From Bacteriovorax sp. (GTDB lineage: Bacteria > Bdellovibrionota > Bacteriovoracia > Bacteriovoracales > Bacteriovoracaceae), in NCBI GenBank assembly GCA_014377485.1, contig JACMPM010000005.1:53614-117613 (forward strand): a DNA stretch of 64,000 nt, in the 5' to 3' direction. This document shows positions 1 to 7,974 of the stretch, piece by piece (the first letter of the stretch is position 1; each line of letters opens with the position of its first letter). A program made the position numbers and the translations under genes. Below the pieces are notes generated by a model, which searched no databases, was not told the origin of the DNA, and saw only the letters and a program-made list of their open reading frames with translations.

Positions 1-2
1 TT

Positions 3-509
3 TCAGGTGTGGCCTTGCAAATTGATCGTCCCTTTAATATTGGAGACTGGGTTGAAATTCATAGTGGTACTGAAAAATTAGCAGGACAGGTTCAAGAGAT
101 AAGTTGGCGAGCAACTACACTTTTAGGTTTTGCAGACGAGTTTATTTTAATTCCCAATCGAGTTATTGCTCAAAGCCAGCTACTTAACTTTTCACATTTT
201 TACAAACCTGCGCGTTTAAATCAAATGTTCCGATTTCATTTTGATGTTTCAATCGACACCGCTCGCCTTGCGCTGCTTGAAGGCATAGCTAATATTCCAG
301 AAATTTTGAAAGATCCATCCCCCCGCACACTTATAACTGAAGTAACGGAGTCATGGATTACCATAAAAGTATTTTATTCCTTAAAAGATTATGGAACTCG
401 TTATAGAACAGGTGATCTTGTGATCTCTCAAATCCTGAACAGAATTCGCTTTCACAAATTAAGCCTGGCAAGTCCAACACTAAATTTGCTGAATAAAACT
501 GAGCTATAG
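3..509 (+). CDS. MscS-family mechanosensitive channel, 3' part
   Basis: This frame is open from the left window edge, so the N-terminal membrane helices lie outside. The visible part begins with SGVALQIDRPFNIGDWVEI, the signature at the end of the pore helix and start of the beta domain of MscS channels. It continues through the cytoplasmic region with the LIPNRV motif (about residue 50 of the visible part) that follows the beta domain in this family. MscS proteins release solutes from the cytoplasm on hypo-osmotic shock. The family call is firm; the number of transmembrane segments and any extra N-terminal domain cannot be judged. The next gene starts 94 bases downstream. Confidence 0.88.
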   Translation, partial: SGVALQIDRPFNIGDWVEIHSGTEKLAGQVQEISWRATTLLGFADEFILIPNRVIAQSQLLNFSHFYKPARLNQMFRFHFDVSIDTARLALLEGIANIPEILKDPSPRTLITEVTESWITIKVFYSLKDYGTRYRTGDLVISQILNRIRFHKLSLASPTLNLLNKTEL

Positions 510-603
510 AAATAATATATATGATATTTAACAGTCATTATTTAAGTTCCCCAAAGAGAAATTATGGGTTTTAATGACGGTAGAGATACTCTAGGGGGAT
601 TTT

Positions 604-1044
604 ATGAAAAATATTGTTGTCTGCACTGATCTCAATCAAAACAGTCTTGATACTTTAAAATCATTAAATACAAGTCTCGATTTCAAAGATGCAACTCTTC
701 ACTTTGTTCATGTTTTTGAAATTCATATGTATAATGCAGATATTGTCCCAGTTATTTTTCCAACTGAAGTTCAATATCCTGAAATAGAAAAAAGTACATT
801 GGGTATTTTGGATAAACTCTCTATAGATATTGGAGCGAAAAGCGATCAAGTAAAGTTAAAATGCTTTTTCTCACATTCGCGTGAAGAAAAAATTAACAGC
901 TACCTAAGCGAAGTAAATGCCAATATGGTGGTTGTGGCCACTCGAGGTAAACACGGCATAGAAGGATTTTTTTCAAGCTCTTTGGCCGACTTTCTTTGTA
1001 AGTATTCACCATGTGATGTTTTGGTTATAAGACCTAAAAAATAA
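604..1044 (+). CDS. Universal stress protein (UspA family)
   Basis: A 146-residue single Usp domain, the usual length. It starts with MKNIVVCTDL (the beta-1 strand with the acidic residue seen in Usp proteins). It ends with VVVATRGKHGIEGFFSSSLADFL and a DVLVIRP strand, matching the ATP-binding Usp motif G-x2-G-x9-G(S/T) only loosely, so nucleotide binding is uncertain. Cytoplasmic; members help cells survive starvation or other stress. A strong purine tract (GGGGG at about 593-597) precedes the ATG. It may be monocistronic; a weak GC hairpin follows at 1106-1124. Confidence 0.85.
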   Translation: MKNIVVCTDLNQNSLDTLKSLNTSLDFKDATLHFVHVFEIHMYNADIVPVIFPTEVQYPEIEKSTLGILDKLSIDIGAKSDQVKLKCFFSHSREEKINSYLSEVNANMVVVATRGKHGIEGFFSSSLADFLCKYSPCDVLVIRPKK

Positions 1045-1105
1045 AGGCTTGCCCAAGTTTCGTGATACTTAACTGAACGATTAAATAGGCACTCCTCACT
1101 ATTTA

Positions 1106-1124
1106 CGGCCCGTCTATCCGGCCG
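1106..1124 (+). terminator. Weak hairpin after the usp gene
   Basis: CGGCC (1106-1110) and GGCCG (1120-1124) can pair around a 9-base loop, and a T-rich stretch (1125-1138) follows. The stem is only five pairs, so a terminator role is tentative. Confidence 0.3.
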
Positions 1125-1182
1125 ATTTCCTCTTTTTATTCATGAATTTGACCCAAATCATCTTTAGGTGTTAAAATAAATT

Positions 1183-2661
1183 ATGGGAATTACCGTAATC
1201 GACCAAGGCCCTGAGTTGTATTGGTTCGTTAGCAACGCTCTACTGCTAGACGAAATACCTCTCAAGCACCTGCAAAGTATTCAAACTGGTGAAAGGAATA
1301 TCCTTCAGGAACTTCCGGAAATTGTCATATTAAATGGCGATGATAAATCTCTGCTCCCAGAACAATTTATTAGTAAAATGAGAAACCATGTTTTCGCAAG
1401 AAATACTCTTTTTATAGTAATGACCTCCGATACTTCAATTGAATTCAAGAAAGCTCTTCTCATTGCAGGTGCAGGTCAAATCCTTTATAGAGGACGTGGA
1501 TATAGCCCATCTCCTAAATTTTTTGCCAGCCTTGTTAAATGGTTTCTTAATAATAAAAATCCAGACGCTCAAATTTTTGACTACAAACCAGTTCCCTTTC
1601 CTACCGAAGCTGAATTTACAACTTACGGACGAATTGGATGGATTTCATCAACTCACTGTATGATAGAGGCGAACGTAGATTTAAATCCAGGCCAGTCAAT
1701 TGAAATATCAAATTCATTGTTTGATGAATTAGATATTAAAAATGTAAAACTTGAATGTGTTGAAAAAAATAAAGTCGGAAGATACTATCAATATGCCAAT
1801 AGTATTCTTTGTAAAATCTCCTCAAAAGATCAATTTAAAGATCCAAAAAAGCTAGATGCCTGGATTCAAAATAATCACGAAGCTTCTAAACACAAACCCA
1901 TTAAAGTCGTTTACTTTGAAAATGATCCTGAATACCGGGATGAAATTAAGCTAATGATTAAAGCTGACAAGCGCTACTGCGCTCGAGGGTACACTGACTT
2001 AAAAGAATTTCAGGAAATACTCGATTATCAACTCCCTCATTTAGTATTAATTGATAGGTCCTTGATTCAAAAAGATAAAGCAAAATTTGAAGCGATGAGG
2101 ACTTTTGTTAAGTCTCATTTTTGTTATTGTGTGACTTACGCTAACAGCGAATTATTCAGTGTAGAAGAATTTAAAAAAAATTATGAGTTTGCAATGCATT
2201 CACCTACCCCTATTGATCTTCCGCTTCTCGAATCTATGATTCAAAAGCTAGAAGAAAAATTACCCGATAATTTAAAAACAGATGATAAAAAAATTTATTT
2301 TAACAAACATTCCGGCTATAGCCGATTAAGTTTGCATGCAAGCTGTAAACTAACTGAAATTGCCATAAACGGAGCTGGAGTAGAGCTGCCTTTTAGCATC
2401 AGTAATTTTTGTGCTTGTGAAATTTCCAGCAATGCGTTCAGTGTAGCCAATTTGGGTCGCGCTCAATTTTTTAGATCTTTTATAAGCAAGGCCAATAATG
2501 ACAGCACGAAAGGAAAATATCATCGTCTAGTCTTCATGGGACAAAACGTGAAGGACAACGATTTAGTTAAAGAGGCCATTGAGCTCATCACTGAATTTGG
2601 ATATGAACGATGGCTCAAGGGTGAAACCCAAGCTGATGAAAGTAAAATCAAAAAACCTTAG
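1183..2661 (+). CDS. REC-like / PilZ-like multidomain protein
   Basis: A 492-residue soluble protein with an apparent repeated layout. Residues 1-125 look like a degenerate receiver fold (EIVILNGDD, then TLFIVMTSD). Residues 140-210 resemble a PilZ-like beta barrel (YGRIGWIS, NPGQSIEIS). Residues 240-340 are a second receiver-like domain (KVVYFENDPEYRDEI at the acidic pocket, LVLIDRSL at the phosphoacceptor position). Residues 375-450 hold a second PilZ-like segment (CKLTEIAINGAGVELPF). Canonical PilZ residues for c-di-GMP (RxxxR and D/NxSxxG) are not clearly kept. A signalling or regulatory role is inference from these folds. It has no good SD; ATG 1183 is the first start. It converges with the superoxide dismutase gene, 6 bases away. 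Confidence 0.6.
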   Translation: MGITVIDQGPELYWFVSNALLLDEIPLKHLQSIQTGERNILQELPEIVILNGDDKSLLPEQFISKMRNHVFARNTLFIVMTSDTSIEFKKALLIAGAGQILYRGRGYSPSPKFFASLVKWFLNNKNPDAQIFDYKPVPFPTEAEFTTYGRIGWISSTHCMIEANVDLNPGQSIEISNSLFDELDIKNVKLECVEKNKVGRYYQYANSILCKISSKDQFKDPKKLDAWIQNNHEASKHKPIKVVYFENDPEYRDEIKLMIKADKRYCARGYTDLKEFQEILDYQLPHLVLIDRSLIQKDKAKFEAMRTFVKSHFCYCVTYANSELFSVEEFKKNYEFAMHSPTPIDLPLLESMIQKLEEKLPDNLKTDDKKIYFNKHSGYSRLSLHASCKLTEIAINGAGVELPFSISNFCACEISSNAFSVANLGRAQFFRSFISKANNDSTKGKYHRLVFMGQNVKDNDLVKEAIELITEFGYERWLKGETQADESKIKKP

Positions 2662-2667
2662 TCTTAA

Positions 2668-3279
2668 TTATCTATGCAAGTCTGCATATTTATCTTCAGC
2701 ATGTTTCCAATTCACTACTTTCCACCAAGCCTGAATAAATCCGGGTCTTTCATTTTTATATCTCAAGTAATAAGCATGCTCCCAAACATCTAGCACTAGG
2801 AGTGGACTCCCCTTTGTTGGACAAACATCCATTAAAGGATTTTCATGATTATGTGTCTGAATAATTTGCAATTCTTGTTTTTCATCCAAGATAAGCCAAA
2901 CCCACCCTGAAGCAAAAAGATCAGTAGCAGTTTCAGTGAATTTTTTTTCAAAACTTTCAATTGTCTTCCATTTTTTTTCAATTGCAGTTTTTAGTGGACC
3001 AATGCAATCTCGATAATTGGGAGTCATGGAATTCCAAAAAAAACTATGATTATAAAGTCCACCTCCATTATTTTTTATCGCTGGTTCATACTTAGAGATA
3101 TTTGAAAAAAGCTTTTCAAGTGTTTCAATTCCCTGAGTATTAGTATGTTCTATTGCCTCCATAAACTTCTCATAATATTTCCGGTGATGTTTATTGTAAT
3201 GAAGATCCATGGTTTGAGCATCGATACATGCATCCAAAGCATTTAAGGCATAAGGAAGTTCTGGGAATTGAAATTTCAT
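2668..3279 (-). CDS. sodB: Superoxide dismutase, Fe/Mn family
   Basis: Dismutates superoxide to oxygen and hydrogen peroxide using a mononuclear metal. The start chosen is the second Met (MKFQFPELPY), preceded by AGGAG at a good distance; the longer start lacks an SD. The four metal ligands are visible: His in MDLHYNKHH, His in GLYNHSFFW, and Asp and His in LDVWEHAYY. The outer-sphere Gln typical of Mn enzymes (TANQDSPLM) is a His here (THNHENPLM), and the GGG loop before the second His is of the Mn/archaeal type. From memory, the mycobacterial and archaeal Fe enzymes carry His at this place, so Fe is likelier than Mn, but this is inference. There is no signal peptide, so it is cytoplasmic. 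The gene symbol is tentative because metal use is unproven. Confidence 0.9.
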   Translation of the reverse strand: MKFQFPELPYALNALDACIDAQTMDLHYNKHHRKYYEKFMEAIEHTNTQGIETLEKLFSNISKYEPAIKNNGGGLYNHSFFWNSMTPNYRDCIGPLKTAIEKKWKTIESFEKKFTETATDLFASGWVWLILDEKQELQIIQTHNHENPLMDVCPTKGSPLLVLDVWEHAYYLRYKNERPGFIQAWWKVVNWKHAEDKYADLHR

Positions 3280-3485
3280 AAAGACTCCTCTGTTCAATCA
3301 TTATTGAATACATTGGATGCTGACATTAAAAATTCGATTTATAAAATAGTTTTTATTCGAATAATTTTAAATTAAAATCATAACGAATTACTATAAATAC
3401 CATTAATATTTTGTATTTTATTAACACTTGGCTTTAATGCATTTTGATATAACGAAATCAATAAACCAAACGCCGGGAGTTTGTA

Positions 3486-3653
3486 ATGATTAATAAAAAC
3501 TTAAGATTAAATAATATGAAAACAAACACCCAAAAGACTGATGAAAAAAAAGAAGCTTGCGATTCTAAAATTAAAGAAATGCAAGAACGGGACTTCAAGG
3601 CGAGGCAATCAAGAGAACGTGATATAAAAATTGAACAATCCAAGAAAAAATAA
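3486..3653 (+). CDS. Small highly charged protein
   Basis: A 55-residue reading frame (MINKNLRLNNMKTN...) rich in Lys, Glu, Arg and Asp, with a KIKEMQERDFKARQSRERD stretch that should form a charged helix. A GGGAG tract at 3475-3479 gives a reasonable ribosome binding site before ATG 3486. There is no recognisable domain. It stands alone between the sod promoter region and the nuclease gene. The opposite-strand frame over this interval has no comparable start signal. Function unknown. Confidence 0.5.
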   Translation: MINKNLRLNNMKTNTQKTDEKKEACDSKIKEMQERDFKARQSRERDIKIEQSKKK

Positions 3654-3847
3654 AATTGGAATAAGTGGAAATTAACGAAAATCAGGCCGGATCCACTAGA
3701 GTTACCCCCTATGTAGCCTCACATATTCTTACATCGATATCATTGTAACTAAATTATAATGAAATCCTGACTATCTCCACCTGTTCAAGACATTTTTGCT
3801 AGTCTAGATTAAACTTACGCAATAACTCCATGAAGGAATCATTGATT

Positions 3848-4723
3848 ATGAAAAGTATTAAGAATAAATTCTATTTCTCGGTTTTTCTTCTTCTCTCTTT
3901 GACTTTTAATAATCTGGCCCTCGCCAAAATCGAAGTGGTCCTAGGAAGCGCTCCTCTCGACGGAAATCCAAACTTAGCCCTTAAAGCTCCTTCCAACGAT
4001 GCCAGCGAAATTATCATCTCCAGAGACCAATATGTGATCTCCTACAATAAACTACGCCGTTCCCCTAACTGGATAGCCTGGAAACTTGAAGTAGATCAAA
4101 TTGGGCATTCTGGTCGTTCTAATAATTTTTCAGTTGATGCAGATCTAGAAACTTATTTGAACCAGTCTCAGGCTAACCTTCATGCTGTTGATCCAATTGA
4201 ATATAAGGGAAGTTGTTTTGATCGAGGACATCAAATTCCTAGTGCAGATAGAACTGACACGACCGAAAACAATCAAATGACTTTTGTTATGAGTAATATG
4301 ATTCCACAAACTCCCTATCTCAACAGAGTTGTGTGGGAACATTTGGAACAATACACGCGTGATTTAGTCCAGAAACAGGGCAAGAAAGTCTATATAATAG
4401 CAGGTCCAATATACGATCTGGATTTTGGGCTCATTGGTCCTAATAAAGATATTCCAGTTCCTTCAAAAGATTTTAAAGTGATTATCATCCTTGATGCCAA
4501 CCAGACTCCTGAGGACATCAATAGCAACACTCAAATTATATCTGTAATTATGCCCAACACATTACAAGACGGCTCAAATCCATTGGCAGATAAGACTCAA
4601 CTCTGTAAAGCGCTATCGCCTGGACCGCTTGATCGAAATGACTGGGTAAAATATAAAACGACTTTGTCTGAAATAGAGAAATTATCTGGATTAAAAATAC
4701 TTTCAGCTAAGGCCAAAATATAA
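3848..4723 (+). CDS. Exported DNA/RNA non-specific endonuclease
   Basis: A Serratia-nuclease/NUC1-family (ββα-metal) enzyme that hydrolyses DNA and RNA. The start is placed at ATG 3848, with AAGGA ten bases upstream; this gives a clean signal peptide (KSIKNKFYFSVFLLLSLTF, cleaved after LALA) for export. The catalytic motif DRGHQIPSADR holds the general-base His, and the Mg-binding Asn lies in the downstream segment MSNMIPQTPYLNRVVWEHLE, which also has the conserved W. About 290 residues is normal for the family. In a predatory bacterium such an enzyme could degrade prey nucleic acid, but that is inference. A strong hairpin follows the stop codon directly. Confidence 0.92.
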   Translation: MKSIKNKFYFSVFLLLSLTFNNLALAKIEVVLGSAPLDGNPNLALKAPSNDASEIIISRDQYVISYNKLRRSPNWIAWKLEVDQIGHSGRSNNFSVDADLETYLNQSQANLHAVDPIEYKGSCFDRGHQIPSADRTDTTENNQMTFVMSNMIPQTPYLNRVVWEHLEQYTRDLVQKQGKKVYIIAGPIYDLDFGLIGPNKDIPVPSKDFKVIIILDANQTPEDINSNTQIISVIMPNTLQDGSNPLADKTQLCKALSPGPLDRNDWVKYKTTLSEIEKLSGLKILSAKAKI

Positions 4724-4750
4724 AAAGGTGATCATATAGATCACCTTTTT
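4722..4750. terminator. Bidirectional rho-independent terminator
   Basis: Perfect 12-bp arms AAAAAGGTGATC (4722-4733) and GATCACCTTTTT (4739-4750) with a 5-base loop. A-run on one side and T-run on the other let it stop transcription from both the nuclease gene and the convergent small gene. Confidence 0.92.
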
Positions 4751-4757
4751 TAAAAAA

Positions 4758-4871
4758 CTAGCCTTTGCTCTTTGCCTTTTCTTTTTTCTTGTCTTGCTTT
4801 TCTTTTGTAGTCAATTTAGGTTTCCCTTTTTCTTTGCCTTTATCTCTTCCTTTTTCTTGTCCTTTTGCCAT
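4758..4871 (-). CDS. Small Lys/Gly-rich MAKGQ protein
   Basis: A 37-residue protein starting MAKGQEKGRDKGKEKGK and ending in a Lys-rich tail. GGGAGG lies five bases before the ATG, a strong SD. Short Lys-rich proteins starting MxKGQ are widespread as uncharacterised small genes in proteobacteria; this is recalled knowledge. It is strongly basic and probably unstructured, so a nucleic-acid or ribosome association is conceivable but unproven. The opposite-strand frame here is only its complement. It ends against the shared terminator at 4722-4750. Confidence 0.62.
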   Translation of the reverse strand: MAKGQEKGRDKGKEKGKPKLTTKEKQDKKKEKAKSKG

Positions 4872-5166
4872 TTGGGCCTCCCATAAAATTTGTATTAGAA
4901 CTTATATCTATAATATCATCAAAATTTATATATTTTTCAATAAATCATTCAAAGAAAATATATTTTTTAAGTTTTAATCTAAAATTTACCCCAGCATTGG
5001 AAGCGATCTCTCGGGATCTGTGCAAGAAGTAACATTGACATAATATTTGTAAGATAAAAGATCACTATAAAATTTATAAGAATTATATATTTTTTTTCTT
5101 AACATTAATGGCAGATCCTCAAGTTAGCTGAAAACTACAATAGTTTTCTTAACCTGGGAGTATAAA

Positions 5167-5532
5167 ATGCCAAAATATAATACGGGAAGCGAATCTTCAA
5201 GCAATCAATCTGATAAATCAAAAACTGACCAACAATCTGGCCAAGGACAATCACAGCCAGGTAAATCGGGAAGTGGACAAAGCCAACAATCTGGCATGGG
5301 ACAACAGCAACAAAATAAAACTGGCCAGGGATTGGGCCAAAATAAATCAGGGCAATCTGGAATGAGTCAACAAACAAATCCCACCAAAGATAGTTCAAAA
5401 ATGGGCGGCACAAAATCTTCTTCTAGTTACAAATCAAGTGATGAAGATTCTGCTGATGAAATCAAACAAGGTGGACAACGTTTTTCTCAGGACAAGCTAA
5501 AAAATCAAGAAAACAACACTTGGGATAAATAA
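5167..5532 (+). CDS. Gln/Gly/Ser-rich disordered protein
   Basis: A 121-residue low-complexity protein with repeated SGQ, GQSQ and GQNKSGQSGMSQQ units. A more acidic segment follows (SSDEDSADEIKQ) with the tail RFSQDKLKNQENNTWDK. It has no signal peptide or hydrophobic segment. GGGAG precedes the ATG. Composition resembles hydrophilins or other stress-linked disordered proteins; no family is recognised. A hairpin 15 bases after the stop suggests a monocistronic unit. The upstream 295 bases hold no other gene that I can see. Confidence 0.65.
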   Translation: MPKYNTGSESSSNQSDKSKTDQQSGQGQSQPGKSGSGQSQQSGMGQQQQNKTGQGLGQNKSGQSGMSQQTNPTKDSSKMGGTKSSSSYKSSDEDSADEIKQGGQRFSQDKLKNQENNTWDK

Positions 5533-5547
5533 TTACTTGTTAAATAG

Positions 5548-5567
5548 AGAGGGCAGCAATGCCCTCT
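5548..5567 (+). terminator. Terminator hairpin with GCAA tetraloop
   Basis: AGAGGGCA (5548-5555) pairs with TGCCCTCT (5560-5567) around a GCAA tetraloop. The following T-tract is weak (TATATTGTTTATTT). Confidence 0.65.
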
Positions 5568-5754
5568 TATATTGTTTATTTAAATCGTATATTTATCAAA
5601 AAAAACCTTCATTTAAATCGAAGTTTAATCAAAAGAAAAGAAGGTAATATGCTTGCTGGTATTTAGCTTAGAATCTAAGATGATAAAAAACACCTGATTC
5701 ACTCATTAAATTTTCTATTAAAGAGAGAATCAGATGCATTTCTTCATCAGGTTT

Positions 5755-6003
5755 TTAAATCCTGATTTTTTCATTTTTATATGAATGATGAAGCTTTCTT
5801 CTAAGAGTATGTCTTGCTTTATTATATTCTTTTCTAGATCGGTCTTTGGCATGACGATATACTTTTCCAATATTAAATGAAATGAGGTCAATATGTTCCC
5901 GCAATTCTTCAAGCTCATGCTCACTTGATCTGCTACGTTTTGCTTTTGTTGTTTGTTCAGACATTAAACTATCTTCCCACATATTCTCTACCATCACCTT
6001 CAC
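5755..6003 (-). CDS. Small charged helical protein, unknown
   Basis: Up to 82 residues, predominantly charged helix: EHELEELREHIDLISFN followed by a basic tail RKEYNKARHTLRRKLHHSYKNEKIRI. A GGGGGAG tract lies just upstream. Spacing favours the GTG at 5997 or ATG at 5994 over the GTG at 6003, so the N-terminus is uncertain by two or three residues. It has an acidic N-terminal and basic C-terminal half, no membrane segment and no recognised domain. It lies upstream of, and in the opposite direction to, the Q/G/S-rich gene; function unknown. Confidence 0.5.
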   Translation of the reverse strand: MKVMVENMWEDSLMSEQTTKAKRSRSSEHELEELREHIDLISFNIGKVYRHAKDRSRKEYNKARHTLRRKLHHSYKNEKIRI

Positions 6004-6097
6004 TTGCTCCCCCTTAAAGATTTTCTGTTGCTGTAAATATTTCCAAAAAGACTAAAAAATAAAAAATATAAAATATAAAATAATTAAATGAAAAAAG

Positions 6098-7081
6098 TTA
6101 TGTATATAATTGGTGAATTTGTGGATTTGAAATTAGTTTTTTAAAAGACGGATTTGCTTGCTCACACAAGTCTTTAAATGACTTTGAAAATGCTTTAACT
6201 AACGAATCCTCCTTATTAAGTGGATGACAACCCAGGGTAATATGATAGTCCCAAAATCCTAAATTAGATCCGAGACATTTTAAATAATTTTCTTTTATTT
6301 CTGTAGAAACATGAAGTAGAGGAAGAAAAGAAAATCCCAATTCATTATGAACGGATCTCACAAGTGTAGTAATATTATCGCTTTCAAAAACGACTCTCTT
6401 CTCAATTTGATTATCATTAAAGAACTTATCTATTTGAGTACGTAATTCAAAACTGTTTGAGGGTAAAACCCATTGGATATCTTTGCACTTTGCAAGTTCA
6501 CTAATCACTAAATCATTGTCAGTAAGACTAGTGCAAGTGATATTTTGCCATTTACTTGAACAGCACAAGACAACTGGAACACTCGCCTCTTCCAAACTGA
6601 TAAATTCTGAATCATTTATTACTTGTGCGGTAATAACCGTATCTATTTCTTTAAAATGCAGATGATCTAATAGTTGATTGAGAGGTCCAGATAGTAGATT
6701 GACTTGAGGTCTTTGCTCTGGAGAGAAATGATTTAAGAAGTTGCTTACGATCTCTGAAACAAACTCTTTTTCTACATCATCAGAGACGCCAATGTGAATT
6801 TTTCTTTTTGCAGTTGGAGTACCCTTCGTCACAACTGTTGTCATCTTTTCAGCTAATTCAAACATCTGTTTGCAGTAATCATAAATAATTATGCCTGATG
6901 GAGTCAGTTGGTTTCTTCTTCCCACTTTTTCAAAAAGTTTCAAATCAAGTGAATCTTCTAAAACTTTTAACTGACTACTTAAGCTTGGCTGACTAATATG
7001 CAAATGTTCTGAAGCTTTTGTAATACCACCAGATTTTGCAGCAATGTAAAAATAATATAGATGATTGAAATTATAATTCAC
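6098..7081 (-). CDS. LysR-family regulator, NhaR-like
   Basis: A transcription factor with a winged helix-turn-helix at residues 1-65 and an effector-binding domain after it. The start chosen is GTG 7081, with GAGGA just upstream, giving (M)NYNFNHLYYFYIAAKSGG. That N-terminus matches NhaR, the LysR member controlling Na+/H+ antiport, whose start is NYNHLYYF by recall. The HTH is seen in ITKASEHLHISQPSLSSQL. The divergent genes are a BON protein, a small membrane protein and a CPA2 antiporter, which fits ion-homeostasis control; this is inference. The 287-base divergent spacer would hold the operator. Confidence 0.85.
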   Translation of the reverse strand: MNYNFNHLYYFYIAAKSGGITKASEHLHISQPSLSSQLKVLEDSLDLKLFEKVGRRNQLTPSGIIIYDYCKQMFELAEKMTTVVTKGTPTAKRKIHIGVSDDVEKEFVSEIVSNFLNHFSPEQRPQVNLLSGPLNQLLDHLHFKEIDTVITAQVINDSEFISLEEASVPVVLCCSSKWQNITCTSLTDNDLVISELAKCKDIQWVLPSNSFELRTQIDKFFNDNQIEKRVVFESDNITTLVRSVHNELGFSFLPLLHVSTEIKENYLKCLGSNLGFWDYHITLGCHPLNKEDSLVKAFSKSFKDLCEQANPSFKKLISNPQIHQLYT

Positions 7082-7368
7082 AGTTTCCTCACTATGCTTT
7101 AAGCAGTGACGATGACATAAAAAAAAACACTTTATCAAGTCGACACTTGTTATTTACTTAAAAGCATTTGAGCCTAAAGCCACATTGCATGGGGCATAAA
7201 CTCGCAAACAATTTGATAACTATATTTTTAATGCATAAGCAAACTATATAACTCATAAAGAAAAGGTCTCAGTATTAAAAGCAAAGTCTGGCAAAGTCTT
7301 TGCAATATTTATAATTAACTCACGTGGATAGTGTTCAGGAAAACTTAATGGAATAAGGAGATGAAAAA

Positions 7369-7767
7369 ATGAACAAGTGGACTAAAGCATTTCTTGTTTG
7401 CTTGGGATTATTAGCAATTGCAAGTAGGGCAGATGAGTCTTTTCAATCTCCTTTGCAATCAATAGCTTCTAAATCTTCTTCCATTGAGATTACAAAAACT
7501 TCGTACGAACAACTTGCCTTTGATGCTCAAGCAAATAAACCTCGAGATTTAGATTTGGTAAGAAAAATTAGAAAAGAATTAACACTTGATAGAAACCTTT
7601 CGACTAATGGAAAAAATGTAAAAATTATTATCGTAGATAAAGAAATAACTCTAAAAGGACCAGTTAAGTCTGATGGAGAAAAAACAAGAATATTAAATAT
7701 CATTTCTAAACTTTCAAGTGATCATACGATTCGCAATCAGTTAGAAGTCGCAAGAAATAATTATTAA
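7369..7767 (+). CDS. Exported BON-domain protein
   Basis: 132 residues with an N-terminal signal peptide (MNKWTKAFLVCLGLLAIASRA) and a BON domain in the C-terminal half. The domain is visible as DLVRKIRKELTLDR, then VKIIIVDKEITLKGPV, ending TIRNQLEV. BON domains are thought to bind phospholipid or stabilise the envelope, as in OsmY and BamE-type partners. AAGGAG lies at ideal distance from the ATG. It is followed by a 45-residue membrane protein and a cation antiporter, suggesting an osmotic or envelope-stress operon under the divergent LysR regulator. Confidence 0.82.
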   Translation: MNKWTKAFLVCLGLLAIASRADESFQSPLQSIASKSSSIEITKTSYEQLAFDAQANKPRDLDLVRKIRKELTLDRNLSTNGKNVKIIIVDKEITLKGPVKSDGEKTRILNIISKLSSDHTIRNQLEVARNNY

Positions 7768-7794
7768 TTCTTATAAAACGATAGGAGGAATTCT

Positions 7795-7932
7795 GTGAAA
7801 AAAATACAACCATTTATAAATAATATGAAAGATGAAGCTGGGAAAGTAGGTGTACCTATTTTGATGTATCTCCTAGGAGTTCCAGGATTTGTAGTCGTCT
7901 TCGCATGGTTATTTTACTTTAGACATAAATAA
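7795..7932 (+). CDS. Small single-pass membrane protein
   Basis: A 45-residue protein too short for most gene finders. GTG start at 7795 with a perfect AGGAGG six bases upstream. The N-terminal part is (M)KKIQPFINNMKDEAGKVG; then comes one hydrophobic helix (VPILMYLLGVPGFVVVFAWL) and a short YFRHK tail. It lies between the BON protein and the antiporter on the same strand, so it is probably co-transcribed and could be a small antiporter accessory subunit. The function is not known. Confidence 0.7.
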   Translation: MKKIQPFINNMKDEAGKVGVPILMYLLGVPGFVVVFAWLFYFRHK

Positions 7933-7974
7933 TTTTACCAAAGTTAATAATTCTTACTACAACTTGTTGGCTCT

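Noticed and set aside
3458..3643. Minus-strand frame rich in Ser, Phe and Leu
   Set aside because: It is the complement of the small charged protein at 3486-3653, which has an SD and natural charged composition.
3680..3705. GGATCCACTAGAG string resembling a cloning-vector polylinker
   Set aside because: Only 11 bases agree and no further vector sequence follows; chance match in spacer DNA.
4765..4977. A 70-codon plus-strand frame of hydrophobic residues
   Set aside because: It is the complement of the Lys-rich 37-residue gene at 4758-4871, which has a strong SD; the plus frame has none.
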